Source: Calcarisporiella thermophila CBS 279.70
Lineage: Eukaryota; Calcarisporiellomycota
Assembly (NCBI RefSeq): GCF_041956535.1
Contig: NW_027192191.1
Coordinates: 69,702 to 133,701 of the forward strand
Length of the DNA stretch: 64,000 bases
Reading direction: 5' to 3'
The notes under the pieces: model-generated
Databases searched by the model: none
Told to the model about the DNA's origin: nothing
What the model saw: the letters and a program-made list of their open reading frames with translations, nothing else
Part shown: positions 1 through 9,587 of the stretch, one piece after another
Layout of the letters: each line of letters begins with the position of its first letter
Position numbering within the stretch: the stretch's first letter is position 1
Made by a program: the position numbers and the translations under genes

Positions 1-1213
1 GTTCCTCCAGTCATTCCAGAGAGCGAGATCCCCGCCCTTCTCTCGCACATCCCCTCGCTAGCTCGCCATGGTGAAGTACTCGGCACCTTTGTAGTATCGC
101 AATCCATGCTTCGTGATTGTGTGCAGAGGCTGCGACCATTCCTCGAGCGCACGGTGATACATTCCAAAAGTGGCAGACGGTCAAAAGAGAAGGCGGTGGT
201 AGAGGAGGATGGAATAGAACTGCGGGAGAGCGATGTCGCAAGAGAGCTGCAAGTAGCCCTAGGCGACTCCGTCGAAGCCAAAGTGTGCTCCTTAATAGCA
301 AAACGGATCATGGGACAGCTGAGAAAAGAGTACTCGGCCTTGTCCCAATCCGTATTCATCTCCTCTACGGTGCCGTCGGAGGAGAAGGAGGCTAATGAGC
401 AAAATAAGCAGAGCGAGATGAACGATGTCATCAATAGAGCCTACCATACCTTTCTACTCTGTACCCGAGCTCTCAGCCTATTTGGTAAAGTTGATCTACC
501 CCTACCCGTTGCCAATTTGCTCAACCCTATCGCCCCCTTTAGACAATACCACGCGCACAAACCTTGAGAAACATTTATTGCGGACGCGAGCGAGCGAGCT
601 AACGGATATCGTTTCTGCTCAGCAAAAACGATGGCATGGCGCAGAGGGTACCAAGGGAACGGATACGCTTCCACGATTGCCTCATGCCTGTCGAGATCGG
701 ATTCTCAAGCTCGCGGACGTCGCCTCGAATGGAAAGGCAAGTTTCACAGTAGCATCATTTCGCCCCTCTTCGCCTCAACTTGAATGGATCTTCTCCTAGA
801 TGGCCGCCGACTTCCTGAGCTATTTCGAAGAAGCATGCTCCCACTTCGAGGGGGTTCAACTCCGCCCGCTCGATGATGGTATTGAGCATGCCATTCTCTC
901 TGACTACCACGCCTCATTACATTCACAGCTTCGAAACTCCACCTCTCCTGCTCTCACTCTCCACTTAACGCTTCTGCTCCTGTGCCAGACAGCGCTTCCG
1001 CACCACGGAATAGTGCACGCCTCGGGCAAGTTTGTTCCCAAACTTGTGCAGCGTATCCAACAGGAGAAGGGATTGCGGGAAGAGGACATTGCTGCTTGCG
1101 CTCAACTCCAGGCAATGATACTGGAGAGCGTCCGCAGCGGGGTTGAAAGGATAGACGAGCTCCTTGTTAAAAGGGTGAAGGAGATTGGCTTGAATTTAAC
1201 GCATTCCAAATAA
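1..1213 (+). CDS. UFL1: UFL1-like E3 UFM1-protein ligase, C-terminal part (5' end outside window)
   Basis: This is the C-terminal portion of UFL1, the scaffold E3 that transfers the ubiquitin-like modifier UFM1, mainly at the ER surface. It is open from base 1 with no start, so the N-terminal winged-helix part lies outside the window. Exons are 1-484, 543-736 and 800-1213, and the frame is kept across both introns. The second intron (737-799) is a GC-AG intron with the donor AG|GCAAGT. Landmarks match the animal/plant UFL1 C-terminus in order: a LRKEY..L..SVFISST block near base 330, DNTTRTNLEKHLL across the first splice junction, a YFEEACSHFEG block, and a TLHLTLLLLCQ..HGIVHASGKFVP block near base 960-1030. 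The gene ends with TAA at 1211-1213. Identification is by remembered family pattern, not by a search. UFMylation genes are reported as lost from most fungi. Confidence 0.85.
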
Positions 1214-1500
1214 ACAAGAGACCGATCCCGTTGCTTTCCATCTGGTTTGCAGGGGCGTTTAATAGAGATTAAAAAGATTTCTTTGGCAAAGTATTAGCGT
1301 CGCCTAGCGTTTGTAGCCTCTTTTTATTCCATTGTTCCATGGGCAATGGGGCATTCTTGATTCGGGGCATAGGAACATGCTCTATCTAAGTTTGCATGAA
1401 ATTCACGGGATAATCCAATTTTATTTTTTGGCTTTATTAATTAAGCGACTATCAGAGTTGAGATGGAAACCATGACGTTGGAAACTATGGAATGCTGTTT

Positions 1501-2366
1501 TTAAAGATGCTTCTTGAAGAAATCAACCGTACGCTGGAATGCAATCTTCGAGGCCTCCTCGTTGTAAACCTGGGGGCGTGTCTTGTTCATGAACGCGTGG
1601 CTATGAATTGTGTCGGATGAGGTTACATGGTATTGGAAGGATAGGACACGAATGGCTTACCCGGTGCCCTCATAATAATGGAACTCGGTGGGGTGGTCCT
1701 TCAGGCTCTCCTGCAACTTCTTTGCCGTCTTGAGGTCGGAGAATCCCACATAGGTGTCGTTGACGCCAAAGTGGAACTGCACAGGGACGCGGGGCTTTGT
1801 CACGTCGACAATGCTCGAAGGGGGGATGCCATAGAACACGCTGGCGGCGGCCACTTCTGGGACTCGCACCGCCGAGGCAAGGGACATGGCCCCTCCCATG
1901 CAGAAGCCCGTGACACCGACACTTTTGACCCCCTTGGATTTGAGGTGGCGAGCAGCGGCGCCAACCTATTGAATGGACACAATGCGCATCCAAATGCAAT
2001 GAGTCTGCGTGAAGCCACTCTAAATAAGCAGGGGAAGGCGCGCTTACCATCTTAATAGCATCCTCCCAATCCAGGTTGTTCATTAAATGGCCTGCTTCAT
2101 CTTCCTGGGTGGCCGTTTTTCCATAGTAGAGATCGGGTGCAATGCAGAGGAAGCCCTGTTCTGAGAAACGAGTAGTGAGATCCTTGATGTGGTCGTTGAG
2201 GCCCCACCTTGAAAAAAGGGCGCGAGGTTAATGGGGGAGGTGACCATGGTCAATTAATATCGGGGGGTCTGAATAAATACCATTCTTGAATGACAATCAA
2301 GCCTCGTTGGCTATTTTCCTCGCCCACCAGGAATCCATGGAAATTTTCGAATTGAATCATAGCCAT
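1501..2366 (-). CDS. Dienelactone hydrolase family protein (alpha/beta hydrolase)
   Basis: A small alpha/beta hydrolase of the dienelactone hydrolase family, about 216 residues. Coding exons on the minus strand are 2281-2366, 2048-2207, 1661-1965 and 1501-1600, all with GT-AG borders and frame kept. The protein starts MAMIQFENFHG and continues through QEWWGLN, IAPDLYYGK and the nucleophile elbow GFCMGGA, where the Cys is the catalytic nucleophile typical of this family. The acid lies in FHFGVNDTYV, and the catalytic His is in EGTGHAFMN, built across the last splice junction. Family members hydrolyse dienelactones or related small esters, but many fungal copies have unknown substrates, so no pathway is assigned. 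It points the same way as the next gene and converges with UFL1. A TGGGCC hexamer lies about 130 bp upstream. Confidence 0.88.
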
Positions 2367-2625
2367 GTTGAAGAGTTTGTGAATTAATTTATCTCGAGAA
2401 TTGTTCCGACCGATAAAATAAGAGAAAAAAAAAAATAAGATATAAAATTGTTTCGACTGACACGAACAAAAATCTCACGCGAAAGTGGCCTCGCTTGGGC
2501 CCTCGAAGTCACAAGAATGGAAAGCCAAGCCCTTGGTGCATAAATAATTTATTGACAAGGAATCCGTCCCCCAACATCGCAACAAAAGTGTCTGAAAAGG
2601 GACGGGGAAGGGGAGAGGGCCGAGC

Positions 2626-4181
2626 TCAAGCAACATACATACTCTTCCTTCGATTCCCCGGAACCGTGGTCATCTCCTCCTCGGCCGCCTTCTGTTTTTC
2701 GGCCACGGCAACCTTATCAACGGCTCTCCAGAGACTCTCCTCGTCCTCCTCGGCCAAGGCCAGGAGTAAAAAGATGAGCCGGTAACATTGCAACGTGAGC
2801 GCGTACATGATCCCGAGGCCCTCAGGCACCAATCTTCCGCCGTCATCAATGAGAATGATGAAGAGCGGGTCGCGCCTCTGCGCATCAATTTTGTCCAGCT
2901 CTTGCTGCCAACCGTGTACGGTGTAGAGGTCCGGGGGGGTGGGCGCCGCGTAGGCCTGTTCGAGACGTGCTCGCATGTCGAGTAGCTGCGTACACAGCGT
3001 GCGGGAGGGGCCGATGACGTCGAAAGGAGCCCCAAGCTCCACGAGGTTTCTCATGTTATTGTCCAAAAGCTCGACCACAACATGTTGCCCTCGCAAGGGC
3101 ACATTGTTTTCGTCAACAAACGAGCCGTCTCGACGACGTTTAGCGTTGATTGCATCCAGCCGGGACTGGGTTTGGTTGAGCTCCTTGAGCTTGATTCGTG
3201 ATGCTATTAAGTGGAGGAGGGAGAAAAGGAAAGGATGGGGAGAAGTGCATCTTGCACGTAAGCATTCTCATCCAAAATACGCCATCGCAAATCTGTTAGA
3301 CCCACGTTCTAGCTTCATTTCATCCAGAAATCGCCGAATCTCAATCAACTCGTTGTGGTCCACTAGCAGCTGCGGGTGGATTTGGCCGCTCTTCTCGTAC
3401 ACCAACATCCAAACCTTTCGATAGCACTCATGGAGTTTTGCGCGCACAATCGCCAGGTCCGGCGGAGGATTGTTGGCCCTCCTTCGGGGCTGCCGCGGAA
3501 GCATGGATGAAGAAGAGCTGAACGTAGCGACCGTCTCGATGCATCGCTCTAGGCTGTCCGCCACGGTGTCGAGCGTATTAAGGAGGGGGCTGACTTCTTC
3601 TTCATGAAAAGTATCTATTCAAACAAGAGGCTCCAGCTTATCATTCTGACCCATGGTCGAGATGAAAGAATTAATCACCCAATGCCATTAACTCCACGGC
3701 CTTGTTCTCAACACTTATTAGTTCTCGCTAATGCATGGAAGAAAAGCCTCGTTAATCAAGAGTCAGCCATTGCAGAACACAAGGCAATGCTCACGTAGAT
3801 AATCCCCAAATCAGAACTCGCAAACATCATCCCCACCACTTCGTCCATTCGTGCATCAACTTCTCTTCGCCCCGCTTCACAGCATTCACGGGATGTTTGT
3901 CCCATACGCGCATTATTGAGCTGATACGCGATGCATGCCAGGTGGCCCGCGAGGCGGTGAGTGTTGCGTGGGATAAAATTGTCGGCGTCATTTTGGTGAT
4001 TTATCCGCTGTTGAACTAAGTGAGAAAAAAGAGGAGATTAATTAAAGTCCCCTTCTGTGGGGTTGCAAAAAAAAAAAAATCTAAGAGCCACACGTTTGGA
4101 AATGAGCTTGGTCAGAGATGCGGCGGTTGTCCGTTCCACCACCTCTAGCCAGTTGATCGCGGCTTGACTTGCATCGGCCAT
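2626..4181 (-). CDS. DUF2408/UPF0662 family protein (Cub1-like)
   Basis: A minus-strand gene with about four exons: an N-terminal exon from ATG at 4181, one near 3800-4020, one from 3306 to about 3620, and 2626-3203 ending in TGA. Borders around 3605-3830 are not fully resolved. The protein is helical. It contains two similar segments: L-x3-QSRLDAINAKRRRDGSFV followed by GQHVVVELLDNN, and later WQQELDKIDAQRRDPLF followed by LVPEGLGIMYAL. This duplicated 'L-D-x-I-x-x-x-R-x-D-x-x-F ... P-x-G' layout resembles DUF2408/UPF0662 proteins such as yeast Cub1 (YPL260W), which has been linked to proteasome function and DNA repair. That assignment is from memory of the family and is moderate only. There is no signal peptide or membrane segment. 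Five TGGGCC/GGCCCA hexamers lie directly upstream of its start. Confidence 0.6.
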
Positions 4182-4505
4182 TGTTCATGGATCTCTAAGA
4201 GGAATAGTAGCAGTAGCTTGAAGGGAGGATTAGATCGAAAGTTTAATGGGCCAGAGAACAAAAAGGGCGGCAACAGCTCCTTCACAATCCGTGACTTGCT
4301 CTCACGAGGGAAGATTCGAATGCCCAATGGGAGGCCATTGGCAACAATTTTTGGGCCACTTTCCCCTTGGATCAGGAAACCGATCGGCAGCACAGGGTTG
4401 CCCATATTAAGAGAGGCCCATTTCATTTAGAGGCCGCTTCGTTTTCTAATCGGAACCCGGCCCACATCGGGTGCCCCTTCTCTGCCGGCTACGGATTCCT
4501 GGGCC
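4182..4505. promoter_or_regulatory. Cluster of five TGGGCC/GGCCCA hexamers upstream of the DUF2408 gene
   Basis: TGGGCC occurs at 4247, 4352 and 4500, and its complement GGCCCA at 4415 and 4459. That is five hexamers in about 260 bp, beginning 66 bp upstream of the minus-strand start at 4181. One hexamer of this kind is expected by chance about every 2 kb counting both strands, so the clustering is notable. A promoter-element role is inferred from position and density only. The reading frames across this stretch in both directions look fortuitous. Confidence 0.4.
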
Positions 4506-5726
4506 GTGCTCTCTCCGAGGGCCTCCTCCTCTAAGATCAGCGGAGTAGACATCCTTATCAGCGCCTAGACTGAGAGCATGTAGCATGGAAATGCGGTAAA
4601 CGGCCGGTCCATTAAGGAGCCTAGGCGCCAATTATATTGCCATTAATTAATTTCCGATGAAAGCTCTTCTAAATTCTCTAAAGCAGCAAAAGAAGCCATT
4701 TCAATTCGGGCTATATAGGATGCTGGCTTTCTAGAAGCGTCAGCAATAGGCGATTGAAGAGGATTTCTCCTCATGCTGCGCTAATCATGGTAGACTTTTG
4801 CGATACAATTGAGATTAGAATCCACTAGAGTGCGTTAGCCTAAGCCATCCTTTCACGACATTTCTGGATAAATCGCTGCAAGCTTCGTTCCAAGATAAAA
4901 ATGCTACTAAATAACCTAATGTCCTCATTTACCTTTGGATGGATCCAACAAGTTGGCTTGACTTAACTTCTGGATCGATCTCCAAGATAAAAGAGATTTT
5001 ATGGATCATAGTGAGGGCCTAAACCCTTCTATAAAAGCCGATGTGTGTTTATCCTTCATGCATTTATGCCTGTTGCTTTTGTTTTTGTGATGGGGCTCTC
5101 TTCCGAATTTCTGCTATAATGATGACAATTAAAATTGAAAATTACTGGCTAATATCGTGGCTATATTAAATGTGGGATAATAATATGATCGCGGTGTCAA
5201 AGCCGGAAAATACAGGGCCATGACCATTATAACATGCACGGATTGTTTTCAGAAGGCGACGAAAAAAGGCCTTTTGGCGCATCCAGGTGTTGGGGGGGCT
5301 CTTAACAGCGCAGCCCCACTATAAATAGTTGCTACATGACCAAAACCAGAGCCCATGCCTGGGGTTCAATTTTTTTTGCTCTTCCAATGCACGGTGGCAA
5401 ATGGTGTGGCGATACAATCTCAGCCAAAAATTATTCTTGACTTTTACCGGTCCTTTGGTTCGCTTATTTAAATATCTGCTTGGTAATGGGGCTATAAAGA
5501 GTCGAGCTACAGCAAGTACAATCGAGTCTTGCTCGAAGGGCTTTAACCTCTCGGAGCTCCAAGCGTTTCAGCCAAGATTTTCTCGATCATACGATCCATA
5601 TTAAATTCCCACTTGGCTAAATCCTTCAATGTGTTATTTTCCCGAAATCTACCTATTTATTTTTTGCTCTTGCTATTTATTTTTAACTTTTCTCACCTCT
5701 CGAAAATACCACACGAGATCTTGATC
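4506..5726. other. Intergenic, AT-rich, no gene seen
   Basis: About 1.2 kb between the DUF2408 gene and ERO1-1. It contains only short fortuitous reading frames, including one at 5329-5604 that begins with TTG. No tRNA, repeat family or conserved protein was recognised. The 3' part presumably holds the ERO1-1 promoter. I did not find a clear unfolded-protein-response element. Confidence 0.5.
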
Positions 5727-8108
5727 ATGTCGTCAGAGTCGCGCTGCAATGTTTTCCTTTGCCTCTTCCTTTTCTCGTGCCTTCTGAATCCTTCGCTTCA
5801 TGCCCTTCTCTCTTCTAGCCAGGCGTCTGAGACGGCTGCACCCTCTAAAGTGTTTTCTCGGCAGCACTGTTTAAATTTCGCAAAGCCGGGATTGGAGACC
5901 GATTTCAAACAAGCCCATTATTGCGATGTAAATAATCTGGGATAGGTTGTATTGAATCCAAACTTAACATGATTGCGGCTGCCGCCCATTTCATATAGCC
6001 CTTTGGAATTACGGCCAAGTCAAGTATGGATCTCGATTATGAGAAAATTGAGCAAATCAATGCGGATCTGAACTGGAGGCTCAATGACCTTGTGAGAACA
6101 CGATTTTTCAAGTACTATAAAGTATAATTCCATACTGAAGTAATGCTAATGGATGGAATTTGCAAAGTGTTTCTAACCACGATTTGTTTTTCCGCTTGCC
6201 GATATAGGTTAATCTTTATCGCGAATGTCCTTTCTGGACCGGGCTGGGATGCACCAACAGAGATTGTAGTGTCTCCACCGTCGACGAAAGCCATATACCA
6301 AAAGTATGGAGGAGCGAATGGCTGGGAAAACTAAGACCGAGCCCAGCGGGAAATGTATGCTTTTGCTAACACTGGCGTCTTAATATGCTGATGATTAACT
6401 ATTTTGGGGACCGGCTTAGAATTTCGAGCCGTTCAAAGACTGCCCGTGTTCGAACTTGGATTTTTGTGTTGTAGAAGATGAGGCAGATCAAGGTGAGATT
6501 TCCTAGGTGTATATATACAACATTCGTGGATGATTTCAACCCTTTGAGTCAACAGAGGGTGCCTACGTAAACCTACTCGAGAATCCGGAGCGGTTCACCG
6601 GCTACAATGGGGAGCCGTCCGTCCGCGTGTGGCGAGCCATCTATGAAGAAAATTGCTTCAACCTCGTGCGTCCCTCCGGCAAGCATCTCGCTTCCGTGCT
6701 TAGCCAGCAGAGTGCTAAGCAGCAACCCTTTGGAGCGAAGCAGAACATATTTGCCCCGGCCATAAGTAAGCAAACTGACTTCACTGCGCTGCTAATGAAT
6801 ATGGCAGAGCACACGGAGTCCGAAGAGGAGGTGTGCCTCGAAAAGAAGGTGTACTATCGCTTGATATCAGGTAAGCGGGCTATGCATTATTTGCCCGTTG
6901 CTAATCGATAATCCACGCTGACCCAATTTCTCTGTGTATTTTTTTTGGGGGGGGGATCTGATCCAGGAATGCATTCCTCAATATCCACGCACATTTGCAA
7001 AGAGTATTTGAACCAGACCACGGGTGAATGGGGGCCTAATCTTGACTGTTTTATGACCAAGGTTGGGTCCTATCCCGAGCGTATCCAGAATGTCTACTTC
7101 AACTATGCGGTCATACTGCGCGCTCTCACAAAACTCGGCAACTTCCTGCACCAATACAAATTTTGCACCGGAGACGACGTCGAGGACTCTTACGTCCAGA
7201 AGATGGTAGATGAAATCGTCATCCTGATGCAAAGATATCCACCGCTGTTTGACGAGACGCAAATGTTTGTTGGGCCGTCCGCCTTACTCAAAGAAGAGTT
7301 TAAGCTTCGTTTCCGAAACGTGAGTCGGATCATGGACTGCATTGGGTGCGAGAAGTGTCAACTGTGGGGAAAATTGCAAACGGTGGGCATCGGCACAGCG
7401 CTGAAGATTTTGTTTTCGTTTGATCAGGATGGGATTGAGTAAGTGTACTCTTGGGTTGTGTATCCAGCTCCCTCGCTGACCAATTTTCTAATCCGCCTCT
7501 CATGGCCCATTTCCAGCCTCAGCTCCAACAATAACCTCCTACAGCGCAGCGAAATTGTAGCGCTCTTTAACACATTTAACCGGGTGTCGGAGAGCCTGCA
7601 AGCCATTGAAAAATTCAAATGGATGTACCAAATGCACATGCAAGAAATTTGGAAATGGGTAGGAAGATGCGATTCCAAGAAGTGTAAACTCTTGTCTTTT
7701 TTGCTTGACTAACTTGCCACCCTTCGTCTCTCATAGGATGGCAAATCCAAAGCGCCTCCAGTCGAGCTAAAGACAAAGAAGGCCCCGAAGGAAGCAGAGC
7801 CGTCTCGCCTGCCGAGTTCTCAGGAGTCGACGTTCTCTTTTGACCTGAATGAGCAGAAGAAAAACATGAACTCTCCAAATTTCAAGCAGGAGATGCGAGT
7901 GGAACGAGAATCCCCCTTGGCATCGCCAACTCCGAAACTCTCCTTACTGGACACTTCTTCGCTCGAAGTCCATGCCCTCTACGAGTGGATGCGCTCCGCA
8001 CTGTTGCGGACGCTGTCTAATTGCTGCAGACATGTTGCCAATGAGATGAGGCGGTGGGGCCTACCTGTCCCGGCGATCCTGGAGATCTTGGCGTCCAAGA
8101 GCGGATAG
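5727..8108 (+). CDS. ERO1: ERO1-type ER oxidoreductin, paralog 1
   Basis: A flavoprotein thiol oxidase that reoxidises protein disulfide isomerase in the ER. The ATG at 5727 gives a good signal peptide ([15 protein letters not shown]); an in-frame ATG at 5613 would add 38 hydrophobic residues. Eight exons, with cassettes beginning near 5727, 6000, 6208, 6420, 6555, 6966, 7517 and 7738. Landmarks are ECPFW, the shuttle pair C-T-N-R-D-C, NPERFTGY and IWRAIYEENCF-like blocks, and the active-site motif MDCIGCEKC followed by LWGKLQTVGIGTALKILF. Compared with the second copy at 42.4 kb it lacks the Cys in the segment just before INADL (SSMDLDYEKIEQ instead of SFCDFETVER). After the catalytic core a low-complexity linker leads to a conserved tail (LSNCCRHVANEMRRWGLPVP) shared with paralog 2. 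It ends TAG at 8106-8108. Confidence 0.93.
6939..6955 (+). repeat. T8G9 tract inside an ERO1-1 intron
   Basis: A run of eight T followed by nine G lies in the fifth intron of ERO1-1, immediately upstream of the splice acceptor used for the exon at about 6966. It occupies the place where a polypyrimidine tract is expected and leaves only the T8 part as pyrimidine. Confidence 0.7.
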
Positions 8109-8433
8109 CCGTGACCGCAGCGGTTTATACCGTGTATCTATGTATATACTCCTCGACATACAGCTTTTCTCCCTATTTGTTTTCCCCCTATTTGTACAAA
8201 AGACATGCATGTGTTTCCCGGACTATGAAATACGCCCTGGAATTCTATGTATAGGGCTATGAATAATAAAACCACCGTTTATTTTTATAAGGGCAACAAG
8301 GCGCGGGCCGAACTGCAATAATAATGAACGAGGGCAACACAGTCACACTAAGCCACAGATAGAAATATGAATGGACGCGCCTAGGGAATGGTGGTCTTTA
8401 TTGTACTGAGAACATTGCCGTCCAACACGCATC

Positions 8434-9250
8434 ATGGTGGTAAGCAAACCCATCCCTCCGGTGACCCTAATGCTCAAGCTCTATACTCCCGGCATCTCCA
8501 TTTGTGTGCTCTAGAAACTCGCGCTGCAAATTAAGGCTGAGCTCGAAAACCTCACCGACCTCCAGCCCAATCTGGACCACGACTTCCACTTGCGCGTGCG
8601 GTGCAACCACTGCAATGAGGAGAATCCAAATGTCATTACTATGAACATAAATGTAGGTTGCTTCTGCTTCTCTCCTCGTTCATAAACTTTTGCCTCTCTC
8701 TCTTCCTCCCTCTCCCCTCCCCTCCCCCCCACCTCCACCTTCCTCCCTGTTTGTTTATTGCTCTTTAATTCCAAATGCAACCATAGACTGAAATGGGATT
8801 TTTAGGAGGAACATGAGATCCAGGGATCGCGCGGAACCGCTAACTTTGTCATGAAGTGCAAGTTTTGCTCGCGCCAATCGAGTGCCTCGTTCGACACCAC
8901 CAGTAAGCCCCTCGTTCGGCCCTACACCGCCGACCATAGCGGCCAGTTTTCCCCCGTGGTGGTGATAGAGTGTCGAGGCCTCGAGTTTGTTGGGTTCGAG
9001 CCTCGTGATGGCTGGACCGCCAAAGGCGTCGAGAGCGGGACCCCTTTCGAGGTCGATCTGAGCGAAGGGGAGTGGGTCGACTACGACGACAAGGTACATC
9101 CTATTTATTAGTGGGTGGCAGGAGTGGAATGCCACGAATATGCAAGTGTACTCACTCCGGCTCTTCTATCCTCCTATTTTCCCCTCTCTTCTCCAGGCCA
9201 ATAACCCGGTAGGGGTGAGCGAAATCGAGGCCAAGTTTGTCATTGCATGA
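8434..9250 (+). CDS. CXXC zinc-binding protein of the UPF0587/CZIB (DUF866) family
   Basis: A small conserved eukaryotic zinc protein of about 160 residues, homologous to human CZIB (C1orf123). Exons are 8434-8439 (only MV), 8515-8652, 8806-9093 and 9197-9250, in frame with GT-AG borders. The first zinc half-site is RCNHCNEENPN and the second is KCKFCSRQSS, giving the paired CxxC motifs. The signature GSRGTANFV precedes the second pair, and VECRGLE-like, GVESGT and DYDDK segments follow, as in the family. Function is not settled; a structural or chaperone-related role has been proposed for relatives. It lies between ERO1-1 (same strand) and the OPT gene (convergent). Confidence 0.9.
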
Positions 9251-9587
9251 CAGGAAAACCACTCCCTACTTACTTTACTAATAAACACATGTGAAATCAG
9301 AAACACACGAACAATGGATATTAAATTGCGAGATACACTAAATAGTCACGGGAAAATAAAAAGACACAGAAGCAGAAAAGGAGGGGAATGCCATTGCGGA
9401 GAAAGAGGCAGGGAAAGAGAAAAAAAGGCATTAAGATATTCGAGACACATAAAAAGGCAAAAGCGTTCCGTGGCAAAAAAACTAAATAAATAGAATAAAT
9501 AGGGATAGATAGAATAAATAGGATAGCTTGGCAATAGGGGGGGGGGGAGGGGTAAATTAATCCATGGGGTTTGCTGACGAGAGTTGA

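Noticed and set aside
5329-5604. 91-codon frame upstream of ERO1-1
   Set aside because: It begins with TTG rather than ATG and resembles nothing; likely promoter DNA of ERO1-1.
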